Shown: positions 29,036 to 38,997, counted from the stretch's first letter. The stretch: 64,000 nt of DNA from Herminiimonas arsenicoxydans (GCA_000026125.1 CU207211.1:2418001-2482000); one strand, 5' to 3'. Numbers and translations: made by a program. The notes: generated by a model from the letters alone, not told the origin.

Positions 29036-30292
29036 TCAGGTTTTACGTTGCAATACCGCCGCGAAAAATCCATCGGTCTGATGTTTGGCCGGCGACAGCT
29101 TCAGATACTTGTCCATCGCCAGATCGACTTTTTGCTCAGCCAATACTTCACTCATGGGCACGAGTACAAAGTCTTCGCGCGCGGCAAGGAACTGCTCGAC
29201 TATCGCTTCGTTTTCTTCATCCAGAATACTGCAGGTTGCATACACCAGGCGACCGCCGGCTTTTACCAGGCGCGCCGCACCAGCCAGAATCGAAGCCTGC
29301 TTTGCATTCAACTCCACCAGCGATTGCGGTGTCTGACGCCATTTCACATCGGGATTGCGCCGCAAGGTGCCGAGTCCGCTGCATGGCGCATCAACCAGCA
29401 CGCGATCGATCTTGCCAGCCAGACGTTTGACCTTGGCATCGTTTTCATGCGCGATCTGCACCGGGTGCACATTCGACAAACCGCTGCGCGCCAGGCGCGG
29501 TTTCAGCTTGACCAGGCGTTTTTCGGAGATATCGAATGCGTACAAACGGCCGGTATTGCGCATCGTTGCGCCCAGCGACAGCGTCTTGCCGCCGGCGCCG
29601 GCACAAAAATCGACCACCATTTCACCGCGTTTGGCGCCGACGATTTGTGACAGCAACTGACTGCCCTCATCCTGCACTTCAATCGCACCGCTCTTGAACA
29701 AGGGCAGATTTTGCAAGGCCGGTTTTTTGATGACGCGTATGCCTAGCGGCGCAAACGGCGTCAACTCGCACAGTATCGGCGCCTTCGCCAATTCCGCCAC
29801 CACATCTTCACGCGTCGCCTTGATCGCGTTGACGCGCAAATCCAGCGGCGCCGGCTGGTTCATCGCATATGCCAATTCCAGCGTCGCCGCTTCGCCGTCG
29901 CGCGCCACCAGCTTGTCGAACAGCCATTCGGGCAGATTCGCCCGCAACAGGGATGGCAGCAAAGTGCGATCGATCTGCATCACGTGCTTCAGCCATTCGG
30001 TTTCTTCTTCCGACAAACCGCCCAGCGCGTCCACACCGACGGCATCGGCCAATCCCAGCAACGTCATGCGGCGCATGGTCGGGCCGTTGCCGGATTCGGC
30101 AAAGCTCGTATACACCGCCTTGTTGCGCAGCAAACCGTATACTGCTTCGGCAACCACGCCGCGTTCACGCGAACCCAGTCTTGGATGATCGCGAAAATAG
30201 CGCGAAAGCGTGCTGTCAGCCGGGCCGGTAAAACGCAATATCTCGCGCAGTACTTCTTCCGTATTGTTAATGATCGCGGGAGGCAACCTCAT
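29036..30292 (-). CDS. RsmB/NOP-family RNA (cytosine-5) methyltransferase
   Basis: 418-residue SAM-dependent methyltransferase of the Sun/NOP2 family. SAM site block VVDFCAGAGGKTLSLGA; motif IV DAPCSGLGTLRRNPDVKW with the release cysteine; motif VI YATCSILDEENEAIV with the catalytic cysteine. The N-terminal ~140 residues (RYFRDHPRLGSRERGVVAEAVYGLL) form the family's RNA-binding part. Orthology to 16S C967 methyltransferase RsmB is likely but not proven, as betaproteobacteria carry several paralogues. Lies 42 bp after purN. Confidence 0.88.
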   Translation of the reverse strand: MRLPPAIINNTEEVLREILRFTGPADSTLSRYFRDHPRLGSRERGVVAEAVYGLLRNKAVYTSFAESGNGPTMRRMTLLGLADAVGVDALGGLSEEETEWLKHVMQIDRTLLPSLLRANLPEWLFDKLVARDGEAATLELAYAMNQPAPLDLRVNAIKATREDVVAELAKAPILCELTPFAPLGIRVIKKPALQNLPLFKSGAIEVQDEGSQLLSQIVGAKRGEMVVDFCAGAGGKTLSLGATMRNTGRLYAFDISEKRLVKLKPRLARSGLSNVHPVQIAHENDAKVKRLAGKIDRVLVDAPCSGLGTLRRNPDVKWRQTPQSLVELNAKQASILAGAARLVKAGGRLVYATCSILDEENEAIVEQFLAAREDFVLVPMSEVLAEQKVDLAMDKYLKLSPAKHQTDGFFAAVLQRKT

Positions 30293-30334
30293 GTAATTCC
30301 TTCATAAAATGTCTTGCTGATACTGCTGTTTATA

Positions 30335-30964
30335 TTAGTGAGACGATGGCTCGATATTGTCCGGAACCATGTGTGCAATGCCATCAGTCAGCGCTACGCG
30401 TCCTTCGACAAAAGCACGTATGACACGCGGATAAATGATGTGCTCCTGCTCCAGCACGCGCGCAGCCAATGTTGTTTCTGTATCGTCGGGCAGTACCGGC
30501 ACCGTCGCCTGCGCCACGATAGGACCATGATCCAGATCGGCAGTAACGAAATGTACGGTTGCACCGTGAATGGTGACGCCCGCTGCCAAAGCCTGACGAT
30601 GCGTTGCCAAACCGACAAAACTTGGCAGCAGCGACGGATGAATATTCAACATCCGGCCTGCGTAATGCGCAACGAAACGGCTGGTAAGCACACGCATGAA
30701 TCCGGCCAGCACCACCAGATCCGGAGAAAATTCATCGATGCGGCTTTGCAGCGCCGCATCGAATGCTTCGCGCGTCGCATAGTCCTTGTGCGGCACCACG
30801 ATGGCTGGAATGCCATGCTCGGCAGCGTACTGCAAACCGCTCGCATCGGCCCGGTTGCTGACTACCGCGACGATCTTCGCCGGCCATTTTTCATCTTGTG
30901 CAGCCCGGATAATGGCTTCCATATTGCTGCCGCGTCCGGAAATCAGAATGACGATTCTTCTCAT
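30335..30964 (-). CDS. purN: Phosphoribosylglycinamide formyltransferase
   Basis: 209-residue folate-dependent GAR transformylase, third step of purine synthesis. Seen: IVILISGRGSNMEAI (phosphate loop), DLVVLAGFMRVL, the catalytic block MLNIHPSLLPSF with the Asn-His pair, and HFVTADLDHGPIVAQA with the catalytic aspartate. The start MRRIVILISG is preferred; an ATG three codons upstream (30973) is equally possible, neither having a strong ribosome site. Probably heads a purN - RNA methyltransferase - MscS unit. Confidence 0.95.
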   Translation of the reverse strand: MRRIVILISGRGSNMEAIIRAAQDEKWPAKIVAVVSNRADASGLQYAAEHGIPAIVVPHKDYATREAFDAALQSRIDEFSPDLVVLAGFMRVLTSRFVAHYAGRMLNIHPSLLPSFVGLATHRQALAAGVTIHGATVHFVTADLDHGPIVAQATVPVLPDDTETTLAARVLEQEHIIYPRVIRAFVEGRVALTDGIAHMVPDNIEPSSH

Positions 30965-31130
30965 GGCGCGCATTGTACCGTACCGCGGCCCTACCTGATT
31001 TCAAGCGATCGCGGCAAACATGGATAAAAATGCCCTGACGGGATCGTTCAGGCAAAGAAACAACATGGAAAAGCAAGGAGGAATTGACAGCAGATCAGCC
31101 GCCACCACGAAGTGGCGGGATCAAGAGAAA

Positions 31131-31529
31131 TTACTGAAAGGAGTAAAACACCCGAAATGCGATTTTTTTATCGGCCCAGAAATCAGCCGCATCACGAAAT
31201 ACATCCAGCAGGGTTTCGCGCGCTTCCTTGTCGAATTTTGGCGTATTCGGCAATTGTTCCAGCACCACCAAAAATCCCGGTTGCGGCCCCGCCTTGTGCG
31301 CCAGACTGGTCAGGCAATCCGACAGTGCATCGAAATTCTTGCCGAAATGGCGTGGAAAATGGAAGGCTTCAGCAATGATCGCAAGTACCTGTTGTTTCGT
31401 GGTCGCATGTGCACAATGCGCGTACAGGAAATGCTGCCCGAGCTGTGCGGCCTCAGCCTGCAGATCGGCCACGCGGAAAGCCCGGATCGATTGCACTACA
31501 TTTGACGGCACGGTTTTAAACAAACTCAT
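31131..31529 (-). CDS. Barstar-family ribonuclease inhibitor
   Basis: 132-residue cytoplasmic protein of the barstar family. The core AFHFPRHFGKNFDALSDCLTSL is the barstar signature, and the acidic patch PKFDKEARETLLDVFRDAADFW matches the barnase-facing helix. It follows the RNase gene by 44 bp with its own GAGGGATAA ribosome site, so the two are one operon. Expected role: protects the cell from the ribonuclease before export. Slightly longer than classical barstar (about 90 residues) at the N-terminus. Confidence 0.88.
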   Translation of the reverse strand: MSLFKTVPSNVVQSIRAFRVADLQAEAAQLGQHFLYAHCAHATTKQQVLAIIAEAFHFPRHFGKNFDALSDCLTSLAHKAGPQPGFLVVLEQLPNTPKFDKEARETLLDVFRDAADFWADKKIAFRVFYSFQ

Positions 31530-31573
31530 TTATCCCTCATCTCCAGCAATTTTATTATTCACATCCAAACACT

Positions 31574-31948
31574 TCACTCTATGACCCGTTTGAAACTTCT
31601 GTAGTGATCAGCGGTGTAATAATATTCGTGAGGCCTGTTTTTTTCACCGCCAGTAATAATCCGCCTTGCGCCCCGATTGCGGGTACGCGGCGTTTTCACG
31701 GTGTATTCGCGATAATACCCACGCCTTTGTTGCGGCAAAATCTTTTCATAGTTGCCGAACACGGAGCCGTCCTTCTCATACGGGAAAGGGCCGCCCTGTC
31801 GAATCAACGCAATAGTTTGTCGCGCCTCCGGCGGCAAGTCCGTCGCTTGCACGATTCCCAATGCGCCGGAATCAAAGGCAAAAGCGTTGTAGGAAAGTAA
31901 TAATGTAGCGAAAAACAGGGAAAAACGTGTGATTAATTTAACTTTCAC
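31574..31948 (-). CDS. Secreted guanyl-specific ribonuclease (barnase/RNase Sa-type)
   Basis: 124-residue precursor with a signal peptide (1-24, ending AFAF). The mature ~100 residues match the microbial RNase N1/T1 family: ALIRQGGPFPYEKDGSVFGN, then REYTVKTP with catalytic Glu81, GARRIITGG with Arg95/96, and YYYTADHYRSF with catalytic His115. It would cleave RNA after G, outside the cytoplasm. Paired with the barstar gene behind it. No polymorphic-toxin N-terminus is attached, so a digestive or antagonistic free RNase is most likely. Confidence 0.88.
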   Translation of the reverse strand: MKVKLITRFSLFFATLLLSYNAFAFDSGALGIVQATDLPPEARQTIALIRQGGPFPYEKDGSVFGNYEKILPQQRRGYYREYTVKTPRTRNRGARRIITGGEKNRPHEYYYTADHYRSFKRVIE

Positions 31949-32095
31949 CGAAATTCCTTAATAAATAGCAATAAATATAGCCAATCCGGCTACATCCCAT
32001 ACCCGAGAGTAACGTGTTGCGTTTGCCGAATCAACCCGTATGCAGTGACATATCTACTTATTTCCCAGACCTTTCATGAAGACTTTTGCACACCC

Positions 32096-33274
32096 TCAAG
32101 TCTTCTGCATTGCGAAAAAATCAAGGATTTCATTCTTGTGCGCTTGCGCATCACGACGCCCCAATGCGATCAATTCACAGGTGTAGCTTTTTTCAAACAA
32201 TAAGTAGGAAGCCAGCGCGGCGCCGCGCACTTCGGTTGCGCCTATGGCCGCCAGCAACATGCGCACGGGACGCGGCAAACTGCCGATGTGGCGGCTGGCG
32301 ATGGTATCCAGCCGTTCGGATGGTGCGATAGTCAGCATTTCCACCGGACGCAGGGGCGTTTTGCTCTTTTGCTCATCGCTCAGCAAGGACAGCGTCTGGT
32401 TGATGCGGTTCAAGCGTTCAATATCGCCGGCGATACTGTCCAGGAAGATGCTGGACATCGCATGACCGGCGATTTGCGCCAGACTCGGGTACTGCGCCTG
32501 TATGGCAGGATCGATGGCCGGCTCCAGCAAGCGTCCCGCGCCTATCACCAGCACCTTGTCGGCACCCAGATGAATGGCGGGTGAAATCGGCGCCATCTGA
32601 CGCATCGAACCGTCGCCGAAATATTCGCGCCGCCCTTCACAATAAATCGGGGTTGCCGGAAAAATCAATGGAATCGCCGACGAGGCCAGCAAATGTTCAA
32701 CTCCGATCTGGCTGCGGATCGCCACCCGTTGCGTGCGCACCCACGGTTCGATATCGGCTTCGCTTTGATAAAAGGTGATGTGCTTGCCGGCGGTATAGGA
32801 AGAAGCCGTCACCGCCAGGGCGTGCAATTTCCCATCCATCAATGCCGCATCCAGACGCGGCAGATTCAGCATGCGATTAAGCAGGCTGACCAAAGGCGTA
32901 TTGTCCAGCAGGGAGTTGGGCGGATTGGCTTTCCATTGCCGCATCAACCAGCCGAACGACAGCAGTGACAGCCATTTCGCACCGGAACGCAAGACGCCCA
33001 GCGAGTCGGCGCGATACACCTGCTCGGCCGTAAAGTGTTCCCACACGCTCACGACCTGGTCGAGGCCGGCTGAAAAATCGTCCGCGTGACAAGCCAGCGC
33101 GGTGGCATTGATGGCGCCGGCCGAGGTGCCGCAAATAATGTCGTAAGGATTGCGCTCGGGTGCCCATCCTGCCCCGCGCAATATTTCAGATACGGATTGC
33201 AGTACACCAACCTGATATGCCGCCCTTGCTCCCCCTCCGGTCAGTACCAGGCCGATTTTCTTTTGATTTTGCAT
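32096..33274 (-). CDS. Patatin-like phospholipase
   Basis: 392-residue patatin-fold lipid acyl hydrolase. Oxyanion glycine loop VLTGGGARAAYQVG, nucleophile elbow GTSAGAIN (serine), and catalytic aspartate in YFGDGSMRQ complete the Ser-Asp dyad. No signal peptide or membrane segment, so likely cytoplasmic or peripherally membrane-bound. The start MQNQKKIGLVL is chosen over an in-frame TTG three codons upstream. Sits 72 bp behind ggt on the same strand; whether they are co-transcribed is unclear. Confidence 0.9.
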   Translation of the reverse strand: MQNQKKIGLVLTGGGARAAYQVGVLQSVSEILRGAGWAPERNPYDIICGTSAGAINATALACHADDFSAGLDQVVSVWEHFTAEQVYRADSLGVLRSGAKWLSLLSFGWLMRQWKANPPNSLLDNTPLVSLLNRMLNLPRLDAALMDGKLHALAVTASSYTAGKHITFYQSEADIEPWVRTQRVAIRSQIGVEHLLASSAIPLIFPATPIYCEGRREYFGDGSMRQMAPISPAIHLGADKVLVIGAGRLLEPAIDPAIQAQYPSLAQIAGHAMSSIFLDSIAGDIERLNRINQTLSLLSDEQKSKTPLRPVEMLTIAPSERLDTIASRHIGSLPRPVRMLLAAIGATEVRGAALASYLLFEKSYTCELIALGRRDAQAHKNEILDFFAMQKT

Positions 33275-33346
33275 AGAGACCAATTATTAGGGGGTTTGTG
33301 CTTTCGGGCAAGTCCGCGCACATTTACCACGCCGAGGTATTCCCAC

Positions 33347-35140
33347 TCAATCTCCCTGCGCTATCCCTTCGCGCCTGGGGTCGGCGCCACCAAACCAGAT
33401 TTCTTCACCATGCACAGGCAAACGCATGATGCCGTGCAGGCCGGAAGTTAGTTCCACCACTTGCACCTGATGACCTCTGCCCTGCAATTGCGCAATCAGG
33501 CTTGCCGGCACTCGTCCCTGCTCCAGTTCGGTCGGGCCGTTGCGGCTGCCAATGTTGGGCAGGTTGATCGCCTGCTGCACATTCAAGCCCCAATCCATCG
33601 TGCCGATCAACACCTTGGCTACATAGTTGATGATGGCAGAGCCACCGGGCGAGCCTATCGCCAGCACCAGTTTCTTCGAGCCTTTTTCAAATACCAGGGT
33701 CGGCGCCATCGAACTGCGCGGACGCTTGCCAGGCTGCACGCGGTTGGCTATCGGGCCATCGGCATCGGCCGACTCCATCGAAAAATCCGTCAGCTCATTA
33801 TTTAGCAGGAAACCGTCTACCATCTGGCGTGCACCGAAACCGTTTTCTATGGTCGTCGTCATCGCCAGTGCATGCCCGCTCGCATCGACGATGGAAACAT
33901 GCGAGGTCGAAGGCAATTCGGGCGAAGTATCGCTTCCCCATGCAAGCTGCTGCCCGAACGGCATACCCGGCTGCGCCTGCCCCATTGATCGCTCGCCTAT
34001 CAGTGCAGCGCGCCGGGCCAGATACTTCTTATCCAGCAGCGCGCGTACGCCACCATCCGGCAACGGAACAAAGTCGGGATCGGCAATATAACGATTGCGA
34101 TCTGCAAAAGCCAGACGCCCTGCTTCCGTAAACAGATGCACGGCATCCGTCCGCAAATCGCCTTCTGTCGGCGCCAGTACGCGCATGTCTTTCGTTTCCA
34201 GCATGCCCAGCATCTGTGCCACCGCAATTCCACCCGAAGATGGCGGCGGCATGCCGCACACTGTCCACGCCTTGTAGTCGCTGCAAACCGGCGTCCGCTC
34301 TTTGGCCCGGTAAGCGGCCATATCCTGCGTCGTCAAGCTACCCGGATTATCTGGATGATGCGTGACCTTGCGCGCGATATCGTGTGCAATCTGTCCTGTG
34401 TAAAAAGCATCGGCACCATCGCGCGCAATCTTCTGCAGCGTCGCGGCCAGCGCCGGATTTTTCAATAGATAGCCGACCGGCCTCGGTTTGCCTTGCGCAT
34501 CATAAAAATAGGCTGCTGCAACCGGATCGTTTTTCAAATACGTTTCAGATTCAAGCAAGGTGGCCAGGCGCGGACTGACGGCAAAGCCATCGGTCGCCAG
34601 CCGGATCGCCGGTGCAAACAGCGTGGACCATGGCAACTTGCCATATTGTTTGTACGTCAGCTCCAGCATGCGCAATACCCCCGGCACACCAACCGAGCGA
34701 CCGCCCACGACGGCCTCCTGAAAGGGCATCGTCTTGCCAGCGGCAGTTTGAAATAGTTTTTCATTCGCATGCGCTGGCGCAGTTTCACGCCCGTCGAAAG
34801 CTTGTACCTTGTCACCATCGAAATGGAGCATGAAGCCGCCACCACCTATGCCCGACGATTGCGGCTCGACCAATCCCAATACCATTTGCGTGGCAATCGC
34901 CGCATCCACCGCAGAACCGCCTGCCTTCAGCATTTGATAACCGGCATCGACAGCAAGCGGATTGGCAGCGACCACCATGAATTTTCTGGCGATCCAGCCA
35001 TGTTTTTCGATATAGCCGCTACTACCTTCCGGCTCGATAGGAACAGCATGCCTGGACGCGAAATGATGACCCGACGGCAAACTGTTGCAGCCGCCCAGCA
35101 AGGTCGCAAATAAGCAAATAACAAGGGATGATTTAATCAT
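33347..35140 (-). CDS. ggt: Gamma-glutamyltransferase
   Basis: 597-residue gamma-glutamyl transpeptidase that hydrolyses glutathione and other gamma-glutamyl compounds. The lipobox LLGGC places an acylated cysteine at residue 18, so it is an outer or inner membrane lipoprotein rather than freely periplasmic. The autoprocessing nucleophile is Thr412 in PSTSHVSIVD, aligning with the TTHYSVVD motif of the E. coli enzyme. Downstream IGSPGGSAIINYVAKV and FGGADPRREG are family blocks. Distinct from the HpxW-like paralogue at 15260. Confidence 0.94.
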   Translation of the reverse strand: MIKSSLVICLFATLLGGCNSLPSGHHFASRHAVPIEPEGSSGYIEKHGWIARKFMVVAANPLAVDAGYQMLKAGGSAVDAAIATQMVLGLVEPQSSGIGGGGFMLHFDGDKVQAFDGRETAPAHANEKLFQTAAGKTMPFQEAVVGGRSVGVPGVLRMLELTYKQYGKLPWSTLFAPAIRLATDGFAVSPRLATLLESETYLKNDPVAAAYFYDAQGKPRPVGYLLKNPALAATLQKIARDGADAFYTGQIAHDIARKVTHHPDNPGSLTTQDMAAYRAKERTPVCSDYKAWTVCGMPPPSSGGIAVAQMLGMLETKDMRVLAPTEGDLRTDAVHLFTEAGRLAFADRNRYIADPDFVPLPDGGVRALLDKKYLARRAALIGERSMGQAQPGMPFGQQLAWGSDTSPELPSTSHVSIVDASGHALAMTTTIENGFGARQMVDGFLLNNELTDFSMESADADGPIANRVQPGKRPRSSMAPTLVFEKGSKKLVLAIGSPGGSAIINYVAKVLIGTMDWGLNVQQAINLPNIGSRNGPTELEQGRVPASLIAQLQGRGHQVQVVELTSGLHGIMRLPVHGEEIWFGGADPRREGIAQGD

Positions 35141-35655
35141 GCAGGATTTCGCAGCCAGACAAGGAGGAAACAGTGAGCCAGTGTAAACCGCCTGTACGCT
35201 GCTGTCGTGTCCGGGGGAAAAAGAAATGCAAATCTGAATTTATACAAGTCTTTGAATTTATTGATAACAAATTGATTGAGGAATGATGATTTGCACATGA
35301 TTGGGCTCGCGCCGGCCGTGGCCGAACAAAAACTTGACGCAGTGTCCGAGATGACTTGACCACTACGGAATACTCCGCCAAGAGAGGTCGGGAGGGAGCG
35401 CACCAGGCAACGCTCGACAGCGTTGCGCTTTCGCTTGAACTGTTGGGGGGGAAATGCGTGAGCTGACAAAAAGAGCCGGCCAAGATGCGGGAATGACTAC
35501 TACCCGGGAGCCTGAGTCAGGCCATACTTTGATTTCAGTCAAAAATTACGTCGGTGAGGAAAAATCCTCGACCGACGTAAGTGTGCTGTTATATGAGTCT
35601 ACGGTTTCTTTCTCTCGCAAAAACTGATGAGTGCATGCCTCCGTATTCTCAGGAG
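35141..35655. other. Intergenic region between ggt and ddh
   Basis: 515 bp. Apart from the ddh terminator at 35541-35580 no gene or conserved element was recognised; a T/A-rich stretch around 35230-35290 may hold the ggt promoter. Confidence 0.5.
35541..35580 (-). terminator. Rho-independent terminator of ddh
   Basis: On the minus strand TTACGTCGGTcGAGGA, TTTT loop, TCCTCACCGACGTAA, then TTTTT. Arms are 15 bp with one bulged base. It begins 76 bp after the ddh stop. Confidence 0.88.
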
Positions 35656-36642
35656 TCAGAGCAACTCTTTGCGCAACTGAGCCGGACTTTTGGGTGACAG
35701 AAGGCCCGGAGCGATATCCAGCACGCTGTGCGCTCCGTGCACTCCTTTTTTGTGGAGGCGGAAAGCAGCGCGGGCGTAAGCGACTAGTACCGCGGCTGTA
35801 AATTCAGGATTGCTACCGAGCTTGAGCGAATACTCTATTACCTGTTTGCTGCCATCTCCTGTCTGGCCGCTGCGGATAACGAAGCCTCCGTGTGGCATGG
35901 CAGAGTGATTGCTTCGTAACTCTTCCTCGCTGATGAAGTGCACGGTCGTGTCATAGTCGGCGAAATAGTCCGGCATGCTGACGATGGCATGTTCCACCGC
36001 TTTGGCATCGGCACCGGCTTCGAGTACAACATGACACTCGCGAGTATGTTTCTCGCGTGTCGACAGTTGGGGCTGGCTGCCACTGCGTACCAGTTCCATC
36101 GCCTCAGCCGAGGGGATCGTGTACTGCACACCGGCCTTGACGCCCGGCACGCGGCGTATTGCGTCCGAGTGCCCCTGACTTAGACCTTTACCCCAGAAGG
36201 TATAAGTTTCGCCTTCTGGCAAAATGGCTTCGCCGAACAGACGATTGAGCGAGAACACGCCCGGATCCCAGCCTACCGAGATGATGGATGTGCGCTCGCC
36301 AACGCATGAGGCACTGTCCATCGCGGCGAAATATTCCGGAATTTTATTGTGTGTATCAAAGCTGTCAATCGTGTTGAACAAGGTAGCCAATGCTGGGCCT
36401 TGTTCGGGCAGATCGTTCTTTGATCCGCCGCACAGAATGAGCACGTCAATCTGGTCGCGAAACTGTTCGATATCGTCGAATTTATGGACGGGTACAGCCT
36501 GGGTCAAAAGCTCGATGCTAGCGGGATCGCGCCGGCTGAAAACGCCGACCAGTTGCATATCAGGGTTGCGTGCGATCGCCATTTCGACCCCGCGACCGAG
36601 GTTACCGTATCCGGCAACCCCAATACGGATTTTTTCATCCAT
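35656..36642 (-). CDS. ddh: meso-Diaminopimelate D-dehydrogenase
   Basis: 328-residue NADPH enzyme that makes meso-diaminopimelate from tetrahydrodipicolinate and ammonia in one step (or runs in reverse). Strong resemblance, recalled from memory, to the Corynebacterium enzyme: IRIGVAGYGNLGRGVE (dinucleotide fold), SVGWDPGVFSLNR, TFWGKGLSQGHSDAIRR, VKAGVQYTIPS, SMPDYFADYD and MPHGGFVIRSG. Length matches. The gene stands alone with its own terminator. The family is uncommon in betaproteobacteria, so transfer is possible. Confidence 0.93.
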   Translation of the reverse strand: MDEKIRIGVAGYGNLGRGVEMAIARNPDMQLVGVFSRRDPASIELLTQAVPVHKFDDIEQFRDQIDVLILCGGSKNDLPEQGPALATLFNTIDSFDTHNKIPEYFAAMDSASCVGERTSIISVGWDPGVFSLNRLFGEAILPEGETYTFWGKGLSQGHSDAIRRVPGVKAGVQYTIPSAEAMELVRSGSQPQLSTREKHTRECHVVLEAGADAKAVEHAIVSMPDYFADYDTTVHFISEEELRSNHSAMPHGGFVIRSGQTGDGSKQVIEYSLKLGSNPEFTAAVLVAYARAAFRLHKKGVHGAHSVLDIAPGLLSPKSPAQLRKELL

Positions 36643-37312
36643 TAAAGTTCTCCTAGTTCAGAATCTGTGTGATGAGGTATGTATGCCCATCAAAAATTGT
36701 GTTACGCCCTCTTTTTCACGGCTTATAAAAGCAGGCGCAAGGCCTCATGCAGTATGCGTTCAGCCGCAAATGATACTCGATAGCATTCGGAAAATCAGAG
36801 GAGCTGTCTAGCTGCCACCTGGCGACAATATCAAGTCATTGAAATGGCTAGTTCGCTGTGGCGGAAACGACTGGCAAGCTTACAGTTCACTCGCAATTTC
36901 TTATTTGCTTCTTTGTCCTCCCCATGCCTGGGATTGCGTATGGGTGCTCGCTCAGGTAAGATCAGTACGGGTGTAGCGTTGCATCGTGCAGCGAGACAGG
37001 TTTATGCGATGGTCGGGCCGCCACGCGGGATTATTGCGACCATGAACCGATACCCTTTCCGGCATTTCTTGCCTGACGCTCAGCTTTCTGCAAAGCGTTT
37101 CTCTTTGATTCCTGATTATTTTCTGTATTGATGCCTTGAGCCATCGCTTTGCTCTGCCCTGTTTTCAGGCTGCAGAGGCAAAGCTTGTCGAAAGCAAGTG
37201 AGACATGACCGTATTGTTTGGCCTGTCACAGGAAGCGAGTAGCAATATACAGAACAATTTTGGGCGTCATAATCTCCATCATTCGCAATAAATTAATGAG
37301 ACAGGACAGTAT
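36643..37312. other. Intergenic region between ddh and the antiporter gene
   Basis: 670 bp between divergent genes. A 95-codon open frame at 36844-37131 has no ribosome site or recognisable content and is not called. AGGACAGTAT at the right end is the ribosome site of the antiporter gene. Confidence 0.5.
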
Positions 37313-38563
37313 ATGGACAACATCAATCTAATCGCAGCGGTCATTTTTGCGCTCGCGCTGATTCATACGTTTGCGGCAAAGTCATTCGAACGTATTGCTG
37401 ATCGCAGCAAAAAACACGCAGGACTGTTTCATCTTCTGGGTGAAATCGAAGTGGTATTCGGCTTATGGGCATTTATCCTCATCGTGGTGATGGCTTTTGT
37501 CGTCGGCGGGAAAGAGGCTATCGAATATGCGGAATCCCGGCAGTACACGGAGCCCCTGTTTGTATTCGTCATCATGGTGATCGCTGCCTCCAAGCCGGTA
37601 TTGGAAGCCATCAAGGGATTGGTATCCGTCCTTGCCAAGCTATTGCCGATAAGAACAGCTGTCGCACGTGTATGGCTGTGCCTGGGCATGATTCCATTGA
37701 TCGGTTCGTTCATTACCGAGCCTGCTGCAATGACGCTGGCTGCACTCATGCTGGCGCCGCTGGTATTTCGCGACGGTATCCCCGAATGGAAAAAATACGG
37801 TGCGCTGGGTGTTTTATTCGTGAATGTATCGATAGGCGGCACACTCACCTCTTTCGCCGCACCGCCGGTCTTGATGGTGGCGGCAACGTGGAATTGGGAC
37901 AGCGTATTCATGGCGAGCACCTTCGGCTGGAAAGCGGCGATTGCTGTGTTGATCAATACAACCGTAATTACTTTTCTATTGCGTTCGCATCTCACAGACG
38001 AGCCAGACAATGCGGACAAAACCATACAGGATGGCATGCCGCTTTCGGTAAGCTTCGTGCATTTTCTGGCCTTGGGTGGCGTGGTTGTGTTTGCACATCA
38101 TCCGGTTATTTTCCTGGCTATCTTTCTGTTTTTCCTCGGTTTTACCAAGGCATATAACCAGTTTCAAAACCCGCTCATTCTGAAAGAAGGCTTGCTGGTC
38201 GGTTTTTTCCTGGCAGGTCTGGTCGTCCTTGGCGGGATGCAGCAATGGTGGTTGCAACCCATAGTGTCCAGCCTGGAACCAACAGCCTTGTTCTTCGGCG
38301 CATTGGGTTTGACGGCGATTACAGACAATGCCGCACTGACCTATCTGGGTTCGCTGATTGAAGGCATGACTGATCAAGCCAAGTACATGCTGGTTGCGGG
38401 TGCGGTTGCCGGCGGCGGCTTGACGGTGATTGCCAATGCGCCTAATCCGGCTGGCGTTGCCTTGCTCCGCGACGGGTTTAAAGATGGCGCAATCGGCCTG
38501 GGCGGCCTGTTGGCCGGCGCCATTTTTCCGACCGCCGTTGCTGCTGGCATGTTTCTGATCTAG
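37313..38563 (+). CDS. Putative Na+/H+ antiporter (Na_H_antiport_2 family)
   Basis: 416-residue integral membrane protein with about 11 hydrophobic segments, of the family labelled putative Na+/H+ antiporter (formerly DUF1504). Conserved stretches seen: GSFITEPAAMTLAALMLAPLVF, NVSIGGTLTSFAAPPVLMVA, GLTAITDNAALTYLGSL and AGGGLTVIANAPNPAG, where charged residues inside helices suggest ion translocation. Related to citrate/arsenite-type IT superfamily permeases. The function is inferred; transport has been little tested in this family. Confidence 0.8.
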   Translation: MDNINLIAAVIFALALIHTFAAKSFERIADRSKKHAGLFHLLGEIEVVFGLWAFILIVVMAFVVGGKEAIEYAESRQYTEPLFVFVIMVIAASKPVLEAIKGLVSVLAKLLPIRTAVARVWLCLGMIPLIGSFITEPAAMTLAALMLAPLVFRDGIPEWKKYGALGVLFVNVSIGGTLTSFAAPPVLMVAATWNWDSVFMASTFGWKAAIAVLINTTVITFLLRSHLTDEPDNADKTIQDGMPLSVSFVHFLALGGVVVFAHHPVIFLAIFLFFLGFTKAYNQFQNPLILKEGLLVGFFLAGLVVLGGMQQWWLQPIVSSLEPTALFFGALGLTAITDNAALTYLGSLIEGMTDQAKYMLVAGAVAGGGLTVIANAPNPAGVALLRDGFKDGAIGLGGLLAGAIFPTAVAAGMFLI

Positions 38564-38997
38564 TCTAGATTCAGGTAGATAGTGTGGCGATGTGATCTGA
38601 TGTGCACATCGCCACCACTGTGCATCATCACACTCTGGCTGCAAAAATAACTGCAGTACTGATCCGCACGATTGAGTGATCGCTCACCAGTCCCTGGATT
38701 GCCTCTTCTCCTCCGACCATGTTCCCGACACGCATAGCAGCGGCGAGCAACTGCATGATCAATCAATAATAATCGATGTTTTCTTTGGCAGTCGATATGC
38801 CATTGATGCTGTGTTCGCCTGCAAAAAACTTGCATGCGTGGACTACGTGCGTGCGCAATGCAAACTCTGTTTCAGGACAAAGTACTGGATTCGCTCAGTG
38901 ATTGATGAGGGCGGTGTTTTAAGCCAGGGGAAAATCACGAAGCCATATGCAGGCACGAACTGTTGTTGCAACAGGAGTGACTTTTTCCTTGCGGAAT
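38564..38997. other. Intergenic region, nothing recognised
   Basis: About 430 bp between two convergent transcription units. Open frames here lack ribosome sites and overlap on both strands; none is called. Confidence 0.45.

Noticed and set aside
36844..37131. 95-codon open frame in the ddh-antiporter spacer
   Set aside because: No ribosome site, no recognisable sequence, reads like random translation.
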